NCBI RefSeq assembly: GCF_003573695.1
Contig: NC_039358.1
Location: 159,702,920 to 159,766,919 of the forward strand
Direction: 5' to 3'
Length of the DNA stretch: 64,000 nt
Source: Papaver somniferum
Lineage: Eukaryota; Streptophyta; Magnoliopsida; Ranunculales; Papaveraceae
Shown: in pieces, positions 34,607 through 45,300 of the stretch
How positions within the stretch are numbered: position 1 is the first letter of the stretch
Layout: each line of letters opens with the position of its first letter
The notes under the pieces: generated by a model
The model's input: the letters and a program-made list of their open reading frames with translations, nothing else
Told to the model about the DNA's origin: nothing
The model's database searches: none
Made by a program: the position numbers and the translations under genes

Positions 34607-34844
34607 TATAATCTTCTTGACCATACATTACTGTTTTATCTAATTATTGTGTTTTATTTTTTAGTTAGACAAAAAGAAATCACTACTGGATAATCCCGTC
34701 CCTCTGATTATTGTTTGAGTATTATAATTCTGTTGTTTATCACATTCTACCATCGAGCAAGAGAAAATGGTTGAGACGCAAAGTATAATCATTGCTGTCA
34801 TCAGCGATGAATTTATGACTGCTGGTAATAAAGGTTAGCTGAGA

Positions 34845-35570
34845 AACTAGAACACCGCTGCCACGGTGGGAAGCCGACCGAAGAAAAACGAAACAAATAA
34901 CAATTTTCGCCGGCGGGCATATTCTACCTTCGTTTCAGGAAAACAATATTTTCATAGTTTCATTTTGCCTAATAATAGGCCAAATTGATAAAGTGAATAC
35001 TTTTCCAGAAACGGAGGGAAATTGAAAAGCTAAAAGTATTTTCTTTGCTGAAACGAAGTGAAAGTATCACTTTTCCTGAAACGGAGGGAGTACATCGTTT
35101 TATTAGTTGCAACGAAAAATTAGTTAGATGCATAAACCAAAATATGGCTACATAAAGTACTATGTATCCTTTGTGGTGGTTTGCATAATGAATATACATA
35201 TAAGTTTCTAAAATTGTGCCTAAAATGATATATATCTTCAATTTTTTTCGTAAAAATTCTAAATTTTATATTATTGTTTTTACTCATTGCGTAGATTTTT
35301 TATAACCTTTCCAACGAGATAAAATTTGTAAAATTCTAAGGCACGGATTTTTATATATGTTATATTAAAGTTTGGTTGCCAATTATACCCCTAAAGAATA
35401 GAATACACTTATAATAATTGGACTAAAGAGAGGGATATTTTAGTATTATCAAGTACACACTACCAAAAACTTTTTATGAAATTGCAAATTTATGTGAGGT
35501 TTCAATTTACAAAAAAGTGGTCATAAAAGGGACTCTCTCCTTCGGGCCCTCCGGTCGGTCGGCCCAATTA
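34845..35570. repeat. GGTCGGCC-ended repeat family, copy 2
   Basis: It starts GAACACCGCTGCCACGGTGG and ends CCTCCGGTCGGTCGGCCCAA. It holds GTTTCAGGAAAA / TGAAACGGAGGGAGTA phrases (34930-35090) like the minisatellite of copy 3, and then the common interior. TTAGCTGAG on the left and TTAATTGAG on the right may be a decayed 9-base target duplication. Confidence 0.65.
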
Positions 35571-35617
35571 ATTGAGACTCGCATAATCAGTCATTGAGGA
35601 AGCAGAGTACCCATCAT

Positions 35618-35892
35618 CGAGACGGGCGGGACGAAGCCCCGCGCACACCAAATCAAAAACCTGTTGCTACGGGACGGGTCGAAGATCCACGAACAACAAA
35701 TCAAAAATGCATTGCCACGGGGAGAAACCCCGCGCGCACCAAATCAAAAACGCGCCGTCACGGGACGGGGTGAAGCCCCCGCATACTAGATTAAAAATAT
35801 GTCGCCACGAGACCGGACGAAGTTTCGCGCATACCAAATTAAAAATATGATTAACAAAAAAATGCCGATGCGTAGCACGGGTACAAATCTAG
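35618..35892 (+). mobile_element. Helitron 3' end with GC-rich tandem repeats
   Basis: Four to five units of about 50-60 bases with GGGACGGG.CGAAG.CC and CCAAAT.AAAAA precede a terminal hairpin CCG-a-TGC GTA GCA CGG (one bulged A) and CTAG (35889-35892) followed by T. A hairpin followed by CTRR, with insertion before T, is the Helitron 3' signature. I could not find the 5' TC end. The element directly abuts the preceding repeat. Confidence 0.65.
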
Positions 35893-36236
35893 TTCGAGAA
35901 TATGTGATTGTCGGAATTTTTTTCGTTTAATTTCCGGGTTTGTATGGAATTGTTTTATGAAATAAATAAAGATTTTAAAAAAAAAATGGAGACAGAACGC
36001 TATAAAGTCCAAGCCACTTGAGCAAATAAATACATGCGTTCTCATATGCTCTCCAAGAATCAGGTCATTTTTGATTGTTGAGAAACCTAGAAAAACTAAC
36101 AATCAAAATGACCACCCATGATTTTTCTTCTCTCCCAAAATGGCAGCCAATATTGGTCCAACAATCATCTTTATACTCGTCATTTCTGGTTAATGTCTCC
36201 CATACAAAACTCATTTTTGGTTTAACCCCTCCCACC

Positions 36237-36524
36237 ATGGCTATTCTTGCTTTCTCAATCTTCCTTTGTATCCTCCTAGAGATTAATACCAGATGTTCAT
36301 CAAATCAAGTTAACCAGAAACCGGTTATGAGAACGGACCGAGTACCAATAAGAATGGTGAAATTTTGGATCCAACCGAAGTCATTGCTTTGGTATAATAA
36401 CAGTTCTTCTAAGTATAGCAAACAATTGTGGTTCTTTACCCAGTTGGTCGAGTTGTATAACCTGATTAGATCTTGGGTTGGAAAGGGAGTTATGGATTTT
36501 AAGAATGAAGGGAAGCTTATTTGA
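36237..36524 (+). CDS. Hypothetical 95-residue protein with possible signal peptide
   Basis: Unrecognised. ATG at 36237 sits in a strong plant start context (CACCATGGC). The product opens with a hydrophobic stretch MAILAFSIFLCILLEINT followed by a cysteine and polar residues, as in a secretion signal. The rest is basic, rich in tryptophan and asparagine, with an N-glycosylation-like NNSS and no cysteine pairs typical of defence peptides. An upstream in-frame ATG at 36075 would give 149 residues and bury the hydrophobic part, which I consider less likely. No TATA box or intron stands out. It lies between a Helitron end and a LINE, so it may also be a chance frame. Confidence 0.35.
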   Translation: MAILAFSIFLCILLEINTRCSSNQVNQKPVMRTDRVPIRMVKFWIQPKSLLWYNNSSSKYSKQLWFFTQLVELYNLIRSWVGKGVMDFKNEGKLI

Positions 36525-37475
36525 GTATCTGCATGATTTACGACGACAAATTCAGGTTTCAGAAACGGTTTTGTAATAAAAGCAACCCGATCGATATGGA
36601 GAACTAAAGCTCCTTATGAGATGAAACTCTGTAATGCTTGAAGTGAATGACTTATGCTGAAGAGAAAGATGTAAACCACCAAGTGCATCGGGCATGTGGG
36701 AACTGTTAGTCTTTTTCTTTGAAGCTAGTCCAGGCGGATTGTCAATTAGTACTGTGATTAATTAGATGCGAAATCTTTTAGACGAGTACGTTATTTGCTA
36801 GGAATGTCAAGGGAATTCATCGAAGAGAATCTAAAAATCTCTCAGGGATGTATTTTGTCATCTATTTGAATGTAATTTGAGAGATTTACAAAATGATTTT
36901 TACTTGCTGCTGATATGTGCTTTTATCAATGATCACTTCTTCCAAAAATGATTTGTTTATCTTTTCAGGTAAGCACTGGCAGCCAAGCAAGCTCTTTGGT
37001 AATTATTTTCTCATGTTGGTGGTAACATTCCTTGGCTTATAAACAACAATTTTAAAGAAGTAAAACACTTAACACACCACAATACAGAGGAGATAATTTC
37101 ATTTTCTTCTATGTTTTAGGCAGTAAGTCTTGTAAGTTGTACCAGAGTTTCAACAAACTTCTTTCTCCTCTTTATTGGTCGGGTAGTTACTTGTATTGAA
37201 TGTCTACTAAACACTGCACGTCAAAATTACATTCAAGATCAGATGCCACCACAGCTATAGCCTATAGCACGCTAGCCACGCTACTTCTTTGCATCAAGAA
37301 TACAAAACGAAACATTTTACACCTTTATTTATTAGCACGCTCAAACTAATACACTAGACCAGTTAACGTATAGTACTATACTCTCCAACTTTTAAACGCG
37401 ATAGTGGAATGCAGATCATCATAAACATCAGTGGCATGTGACATGGGCAAACAATTCTAAATTGCTTCTTTAAAA
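36525..37475. other. Spacer between hypothetical ORF and LINE
   Basis: No gene, repeat end or RNA was recognised. Confidence 0.4.
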
Positions 37476-37529
37476 GATTTTCTTTTAATTGGTAAAGAAA
37501 AATTTATTGATAAAATAAATAAATAAAGG

Positions 37530-40500
37530 CTATTCCACCCTAAACAAGAACAAAAGAAACAAGAAAAGAATAGGAAGGTAACAAGCTACCAAAGAAGAAG
37601 CAAAGTAAATATTAAACCAGTCAGACATTACAGAAGAGGAGTTAACAGACTCAAACTCTTTGATTGCTAAAGCCCAAATGAACAGACAGTAAGTGGCTTT
37701 TTTAACAACTTCTGTGACAGTGCTTTTAGTAGTAGTAAACACTCTTGAATTCCTCTCCTTCGAATAATATCCATGTGCACACAGTAAAACCATTGAAGCT
37801 TGTTCAGAAAATTTTGCCAAACATCTCTAGCAAAAGAACAGTGAAGGAGGAGATGAGCACTAGATTCATTGCAGTTGCAGAAAACACAAGTTGCAGGGAC
37901 TTCAATACCTCTTCTTCTCAACAGATCTGTTGTGGGAAGTCTATCATGAGCAATCAACCACAAGAAGAAGCCAATTTTTGGAGGGCACTTAAGATTCCAA
38001 ATAAAAGTAAACATAGAGCTGTGTTGAGTAATACCATTTTCCAAAGATAAATTGTCACAAGCTGATTTGACTGTGTAGCACTTACTCTTTGTCATGGGCC
38101 ATTGCAGTTCATCATCTTGATCAACATTAATCCTGGATGAATGATAAATCTGAAGACATGATATGCAAATCTCAGCTACTGAAAGATGCTTAGCTCTTGA
38201 CAAAGCATACAAGTTAGGATAGCAAGTCTTGATAGGTTGATCATAAATCATGTTGTCATCCCCGAATCTTACAGAGATACCATCGTTAACTTTGAACTTA
38301 ACATTCTTCAAAAAAAAAAAAAAAAGATTTGTACTTCATAATGGATCTCCACAAAGATCTACCATAAGTAATTTTGGAGTTTTAGGAATCCAAGAAGTAT
38401 CTTCACCGCCATATTTTTCATGAAAATTTTTCCTCCAGAAAGCATCTTCTTCAACTGCATACCTCCAAGTCCATTTTGAAAGCAAAGCATTGTTCATCTT
38501 CTTTAAACTTTTAATACCAAGACCTCGCAACTTTTTCCTTCTACATAGAGCTTTCCATTTCACCAAATGGATATTTTTTCTTCCCTTATTGTCATTCCAC
38601 AGGAAATCTCTCATAATTTCCCTAACTTTTTCATAACTGAAGCAGGCATCTCAAAAAGAGACATGTAGTAGATAGGCAGACTGTTAAGGACATTGTTAAT
38701 TAATAAAGTAATTTTACATGATCTTGAAAGGAAAACCTTCTTCCATGCAGCAAGCTTAGCAATGAACTTCTCTACAATCTTGTCCCATTTAGCAACACCT
38801 CCACATTTATCCCCCAAAGATAAACCAAGATAAATTGTTGGCAAAGTACCATTGTAGCAACCCAAAATAGAAGAAAAAGCAGATAAATCACCCTCATAAG
38901 CAACTCCAAAAATTTGACTTTTAGCAAAATTTATCTTTATACCTGTTAACATCTCAAAGGATAAAAGAATTAATCTCAGATTCTTGACTTATTCAACATC
39001 AACATCAAGAAAAATAAGTGTGTCATCTGCATATTGCAAATGACTAACCACAACACCATCATCTTTAGTTTGAAAACCAGATAGAAGACCTTCCTCTTGA
39101 GTTTTTTTAATCATAAAAGTGAGAGCTTCTCCAACCAATAAGAAAATAAAAGGTGAAATTGGATCACCTTGTGTGATCCCCTCGTTGCTTTTAAAATAAC
39201 CAGCTGCACTGCCATTCACTAACATATATAAACTGACAAACTCTACATAACATTGTATCTAACTCCTCGATTTTTCTCCAAAACCTATTATCTTGAACAT
39301 TTCATCTAAAAATCTCCAATTTACATGTCAAAAGCCTTCTCAAAATTAACTTTACAAAGCAAACTTGGCTTTCCACTTCTTATACTTGAATCAATAAGTT
39401 CATTAGCTATTAAGACACCATCCAAAATTTGTCTTTCTTTTAAGAAAAGCAATTTGGTGTTGATAAATGATAGAAGGAAGAGTAAGTTTAAACTTTTCTG
39501 CAAGGATTTTAGAGATAATTTTGTATACTCCATGGATAAGACTTATTGGTCTTAAATCCTTAATATCCTCAATGCAATCCTTTTTGGGAGTCAAAGCAAT
39601 AAAGGTATTCTTAAGTCTCTAGTCTAAAAAAGATTTACCTTGCAGTTCTTTGAGAATGTTAAGAAAGTCTGCTTTGAGAATGTTAAGAAAGTCTGCTTTG
39701 AGAATATCCCAATAAATAATGTAGAATTTAATAGGAAATCCATCTGGCCCAGGTGCCTTATACTGACCAAGTAATTTGATAGATGAAATGCATTCTTGTT
39801 CTTCAATATCTCTCTTTAGCCAAGTATTCATCTCTTGAGTAATTTGGTTGAACTGCATACCTTCAGCTCAGACAATTCTTTGTTGCTGAGATTGAAAAAT
39901 ATTCTGAAAAATGCAATAATACCATTTTTATTTTCATCTGCCTCATTACTAAGAAAACCATTTACTTTTATAGAACCAATCCAGCTCCTTCTACTCCTAT
40001 CATTTGCAAGCCTATGAAAATATTTTGTGTTTTTTTCAAAGTCTTTAAAATGAGTAACTCTGCTTCTACTTCTCCATTTTTCAGCTCTAATGATACTCAA
40101 GTTACAATATTCTTGTATAGCATTAGCTCTCTCATGCCATTGAGAATCAGAAAGAACATTGTTAGCATGCTCCACTGCATCCATCTCTACAAAAATATCC
40201 TCCAGATCTTCAAGTATTCTACCCACCTCTCCATACTCCTTTCTACTCCATAATCTTAGTTGATGCTTTAAAAGCTGAAGCTTTTCGCAGAATACAAAGC
40301 CAGCACTACCTGAAACATCAAAGGAATTCCACATATCTCTCACAAAAGAAAGAAAGTTTGGATTTAAAAACCAGTAATACTCACAGCGGAATGGAGATGG
40401 ACCATGCTTCACCCCTTCACAGGCCAGAGCTATTGGATTATGATCGTAACATGGATGAGCAAGAGCATGGTGAATTGCTTGAGGATAAAAACTTTCCCAA

Positions 40501-41131
40501 ACAGGACATAACAGGAATCTGTCAATTCTGCTTCTAATACTTTGGACTTGATTGTTTGTCCAAGTAAAAGGTTCCCTAATTAAAGGCAAATCAAAGAGGT
40601 GATGCCTTGAAATGAAATTATTGAATTTTCTCATCCCACTAGTAGAATCTCCACATGTTGATCTTTCATGAGCGAAACGAATCTCATTAAAATCACCTCC
40701 AATGACCCAAGGTTGGTCCCAAAAACATCTAGTTTCTTCAATCTCCCTCCAGAATAATTTCATCTCATCAGTATTGTTAGCACATGGAGCATAAACTCAT
40801 GTGAACATCCATTCAAAAGAATTGGATAAATTTTTACATAAAAGAGTAGTTGAATAAGGGACAATCAGAGAATCAATAACTTGAATTTTTGAAGAATCCT
40901 AAAGGAAAAGAATTCCACCAGAACACCCTTGAGAAGTAGAGTCTAACCAAAGAATATCTTTCTTTCCCCAACATTGCCTGCCAACAAATCATTGCACTGC
41001 TGGATTTTTGTTTCTTGCAGTAACAAAATAGTGGGTTTCCAATCTTTAACTTTCTTCTTCACAATATCTCTTCTATTCAAATCATTTAAACCACGAACAT
41101 TCCAACAAATTATTTTTAAATCTATTGACAA
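37530..41131 (-). pseudogene. LINE ORF2: endonuclease, reverse transcriptase, zinc-binding end
   Basis: ORF2 nicks target DNA and reverse-transcribes the LINE RNA. Blocks in order: endonuclease start LKIICWNVRGLN and LLLQETKIQ (about 41125-41000); endonuclease body with WVIGGDFNEIRFAHE and FTWTNNQ (40763 onward); reverse transcriptase with YKAPGPDGFP (about 39750), DLRPISLIHGVYKIISKILA (39550), GITQGDPISPFIFLL and the catalytic YADD (about 39000-39170); then GLGIKSLKKMN (38520); and a zf-RVT end with PPKIGFFLWLI and CVFCNCNESSAHLLLHC (about 37830-37990). Frames are broken at several points. A 24-base tandem duplication repeats ILKADFLN near 39650-39700. An A-run of 15 lies at 38310. It is dead. 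Confidence 0.9.
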
Positions 41132-41170
41132 ACAGAAACAACTTTAAAGCAGCAACAACCACTTACGCAC

Positions 41171-42138
41171 TTATGCAGACTTCTGACTCTTCATATCGAA
41201 GTTGAGAAGACGAGCCTTGAAACCATCCACCATAGAATCATCGATTTCATGTTTAGAACCTTGAAAACGAATACCCAATTTTGGACAAATAGACACCATT
41301 TGAAGCATTATACTTTCAAAATCTTTTTTGAGAGTAGGATTAACTTTACGTTTTAAAGTACTCCCTTTTTCATTAGTCTTCCAGAAGAAATCAAAGTTAA
41401 CAATCTTCTCATGCTGAATAATGTCATGTCCCGCACTGTTATGAGTTGAACCCATTGAATCAACCATTTGTAAATATGGTATAGAGACCGCTGCTTGCAA
41501 ATACTCTTCTACTTCCTCTTCACTATGAAAAATTGGTATAATAGCCGTTGAAGTTTGTTGAATAGAGTATTTGCAGAACATATATTTAAGACACATGTGA
41601 AGAGGAAGTAGAAGAGTATATGCTCATTACTTATGTCTAACATTATCACAAGAAACTGTAGCCCTAAATAACTTTCCGAACTTGTTTTTATTTCTAAAAA
41701 ACAAAATATACTCATTACTTCTGTGAAAAATCAAATACCAGCTACCATAAAAGCTTTTCTTTAATTTCTTCTTCATTATGTTCTTCATCCATATTACTCC
41801 TTCCGGACTTATAAGAACCTGGATAAGATTTTTGGTGTTTCGTGAGATTTCTTTGACAACACAAAGGATTTATAACCACAGTCGATGATCAAATCTTGGA
41901 TCTGATTGTTTGTAGCTTTGATGTTCCTTTTGTTAGATACCACTTTCCAACCGTCTGAATCTGTAATTGCTGAACCTGTCGAGAAATTGTTCATCTGATG
42001 TTGATCGCTAACCACTGCTACCCATGTATTCGAACCCTGCAAACTCCGTGTTCCATGCTGATCTGAATCCAATAACCCTGCTCTGCTTCGTTGAGAAGAT
42101 GATTTTCTCACCATTCTTGCCGCGGAAATTTCAGACAC
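41171..42138 (-). pseudogene. LINE ORF1, broken
   Basis: The 5' piece (42138-41809) encodes a polar N-terminus with GSNTWVAVVSDQHQ and DGWKVVSNKR. The 3' piece (to 41171) encodes VNFDFFWKTNEKGS and FKARLLNFDMKSQKSA. Between them (about 41800-41525) frames are closed, and a 23-base perfect inverted repeat (41501-41523 and 41597-41619) marks a local rearrangement. DUF4283 and the CCHC knuckle that ORF1 should carry are not visible, so the middle appears deleted or replaced. The call rests on position directly 5' of ORF2 and on composition. Confidence 0.5.
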
Positions 42139-42547
42139 TCTCTCTCCTCCAACTAATTCTCTTCATTCTAGCAAAACTTCCTTTGGGTGTGATCAAGCCT
42201 ATCAGTAAGTTTTTAGGCATTCGAAAAACATCAAGATGATGTGATGCTAAAGATCCTAGGACAGATTGTGTCATGACTGTCCTAACTGGTTGATTTAGAT
42301 GCTTGCTCTTCCAAGTGGATGGCCTATTATGAAAGTTATCTTGTAATGTCCAAACGATTCCATTTTATTTCTTTGAATTAGCAAAGGTACTCCAAGATAC
42401 TTATCTTGTAGGGTTAATATTTTGATTCCTAAAGTATTAGCAATCTGAAATTTTACATTGTTATCCATTTTTAGGCTGAAAATTATCCCAAACCTATCAA
42501 AATTAATTGATTGTCCAGGAAACTTGTTAAATGTCTTAACTAGTATG

Positions 42548-43572
42548 ACCATTGCCACGGTGGAAAGGCCGATCGAAGAAGAATCTGAAGATGGGGTTTG
42601 TTTGCGACTACTTTCGTCCGTTTAAGAAAAAGGTGATACTTTCACCCCGTTTCAGAAAAAATGATACTTTCGTCCCGTTTCTGAAAAAGTGATACTTTCT
42701 CCCCGTTTCAGAAAAAGTGATACTTTCGCTCCTTTTCGGGAAAAGTGATACTTTCTCCCCGTTTCGGAAAAAGTGGTACTTTCGCCCCGTTTCTGAAAAG
42801 TATCACTATTTTTGAAACGGGACGAAAGTATCATTTTTTCCCGAAACGGAACGAAAGTATCACTTTTCCCGAAAACGGAGCGAAAGTATCACTTTTCCTG
42901 AAACAGAGTGAAATTAAGTATCACTTTTTCTGAAACGGGATGTGAAAGTATCACTTTTCTGAAATGAAAAATTAGTCGATCCGTAAACCAAAATATGGTT
43001 ACATGATGTGTTATGCATCATTTGTGGTGGTTTGCATAATGGCTATGCATTCAATTTTCGAGAATTGTGCCTAAAATGAAAGTATCATTTTTCTTGAAAC
43101 GAAGGGAGTACATCGTTTTATTAGTTGCAACAGAAAATTAGTTGATACATAAACCAAAATTTTGCTACATAAAGTATTATGTATCCTTTGTAGTGGTTTG
43201 CATAATGGATATATATTTAATTTTCTAAAATTGTGCCTAAAATGATAAATACCTCCGAATTTTTCGTAAAAACTCTAAATTTGGTATTGTTGTTTGTACT
43301 TGGTGAGTTGAGTTTTTTATAACCTTTCCAAATAAAATTTGTAAAATTCCAAAGCTCAGATTTTTAGATATGTTATATTCAAGTTTGTTTTCCAATTATA
43401 CCCCTAAAAAGATAAGATACACAAAGAGTTATAGTAATTGGACTAAAAGGGAGGGACATTTTTGGTTTTTCGGCCCTAACCATTTCCAATCTTTTTGTGT
43501 CAATTGATCACTTACATTTCAAAAAAAAAGTGGCCATATAAAGGTCCTCCCTCGCTTCGCTCGGTCGGCCCA
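42548..43572. repeat. GGTCGGCC-ended repeat family, copy 3, inside a LINE
   Basis: It starts near CATTGCCACGGTGGAAAGGC and ends near CGCTCGGTCGGCCCAA. It shares its interior with the copies at 27887 and 34845. It interrupts the reverse-transcriptase frame of the LINE on the minus strand, so its limits follow from where LINE homology stops and resumes. It carries the inverted minisatellite listed separately. Confidence 0.75.
42611..42965. repeat. Head-to-head minisatellite (28-base units, inverted at the centre)
   Basis: About seven units of GTTTCNGAAAAAGTGATACTT plus TCGCCCC run to about 42795. From about 42800 about five units run in the opposite orientation (GAAAGTATCACTTTT, CTGAAACGG). 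A transcript would fold into a long imperfect hairpin of about 170 bases per arm. The open frames through it on both strands (KYHFF, GRKYHF) are products of the repeat. Confidence 0.85.
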
Positions 43573-44574
43573 ATAATACTATCCAATTGCTTAGCATAGT
43601 TATTACTAGCTCTAGTGAAAATGACACAGTCATTGACAAAGAAAAGATGACTAACTTTCGGACTGTCTTGTGTTACTTTGATACCCTGAATAGTATCATT
43701 GAATAGTATTATTGTTTTCAACACTAAGAATGATCCTAAAGAAATCTTCTATGCATATAATAAATAGGTAAGGTGACAAGGGGTCTTCCTGTCTAAGACC
43801 CCTTGTAGGATAAAACTTATCATCGACGAACCTACAAACATAAAACTTGTGAACACACATTCATATATCATATTACACCAGTTTTCATGAAACACTAGTT
43901 TCTAAGAACAATAATTAAACAATTAAGAAATTCCATTCAATCCTATCGAAATCCTTTGATATATCAAGCTTGATAGCTATCAAACCTTTCTTTTTAGCTC
44001 TACATTTTTCTCATACTATGAACCAATTCATGTGCCAACACAATGTTGTTATTTATCATTCTAGAAGAGAGGAAAGCATCTTGGAAAGGACTTATGAACT
44101 TGTCCATTACCTTCTTTAATCTACTAGCTAAAAGCTTGCAAATTATTTTAGAAGAAACATTGCTTAGACTTATTGGTCTAACGTCAGAAGGACTTTTGGG
44201 ACAGTTCGTCTTAGGGATTAAAGATATAAACTATGGTTCATTTTCTTTAGAAGATGCTTTGAATAAAAAAAAGGCTTGAACAACTTTAACTTTATCTTCA
44301 CCAACCACATCACACATTTCCTGGTAGAAACCAGGTGGGAAACCATCCGTACCTGGCGAGGTCCATGGTTTCATCTAAAACACAATTTTCTTCACCTCCT
44401 CAACAGTTGGGATAGCAAGGAGAGATTCATTATCTTCAACAGAGATACAAGGTTCAATCTTATCAAACAAACAGTCGGGACTTGGGATCAGTGGTACGAA
44501 AAATTTCAGAAAAATTTCAGAAAAGTTCACTTGCAATGTTATCCCCGTCAGTTAGCCACACACCAATAAAGGAA

Positions 44575-45300
44575 CAAGAAAAAAAAATGAAGCCTGCATG
44601 ACAAACATCTCATAATTCTTGCAATTACTGACATATAAAGTGAAATAATCATAACTCTTTATCTTTACTTTATTTAAATGTGGTTGATAGTTTAGTTATC
44701 ATAATCATGAGAATCCGATCAACATTTAGATCGAGATAACTTGGCTTATGTTGTTGATGTTCTTCCAATCTTCCTTGAAGAAAAAAATAAATCAATCTTT
44801 GAAATTTTCATTACAAATACAAATTAATCAATTGACTGGAAATAATACTACACTACTTGAACCGCAACAATTTTGATTGAAAACTGCATCTGAAGTATGA
44901 TGAATTCTTTTTCCATATTCAAAGGACTGAATAAGAAATAGTTAAAATACATTATGGTTGTTCACGAAATAAAATATAAATTTTTTACATACTTTCATTA
45001 AATTCCAGATCTACAACTGTTTCTTAAATTGAACGGTTCTTAGGTGCGGGTTCATTCTAAATATCACGTGGCTACGTACATGATAGCCGAAAAAACCTTT
45101 TGTTAGTAATATATAACTGAAAAAGGTTAGTGTCCTGAGAAAAATGTGAAAATTTAAATTCAATCTAAACTATTATTTTTAATCGTAAATCTTACATTTT
45201 GGGCTATAAATATATACAATTTTAATGATGAGTTTATAGAAGAAAGACGAATCAAACTTGGGTTCCTCAGATATTTCCACGATATATCTAACTCCTTTAA
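44575..45300. other. AT-rich spacer
   Basis: Nothing recognised. Confidence 0.4.

Larger units (their letters stand above)
37485..42170 (-). mobile_element. L1-like LINE, near full length, decayed
   Basis: Read on the minus strand, the element runs from a short leader near 42170 through ORF1 (42138-41171) and ORF2 (41131-about 37530) to a TTTA-repeat tail (about 37530-37500). The layout is typical of plant L1 LINEs, but no RNase H domain follows the zinc-binding end. It appears inserted into an older LINE whose sequence ends abruptly at about 42185. I could not identify target duplications. Confidence 0.8.
42185..44560 (-). pseudogene. Second LINE reverse-transcriptase fragment, split by a repeat
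   Basis: On the minus strand from about 44360, the frames give PGTDGFPPGFYQEMCDVVGE, then [33 protein letters not shown] and HLFFVNDCVIF (the YADD box decayed to VND). They stop at about 43574. The continuation KTFNKFPGQSINF, LGIKILTLQDKYLGVPLLIQ lies at 42547-42295. The 1.0 kb between (42548-43572) is an inserted repeat. The fragment ends near 42185 where the other LINE begins. Several frameshifts and stops are present. It lacks the endonuclease and 3' end. Confidence 0.75.

Noticed and set aside
37745..38050. Plus-strand frame over the LINE zinc-binding end
   Set aside because: It is the antisense shadow of ORF2, whose zf-RVT motifs are clear on the minus strand.
42611..42965. CRISPR-like array of 28-base repeats
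   Set aside because: Units are contiguous without unique spacers, switch orientation at the centre, and lie in a plant repeat. It is a minisatellite.
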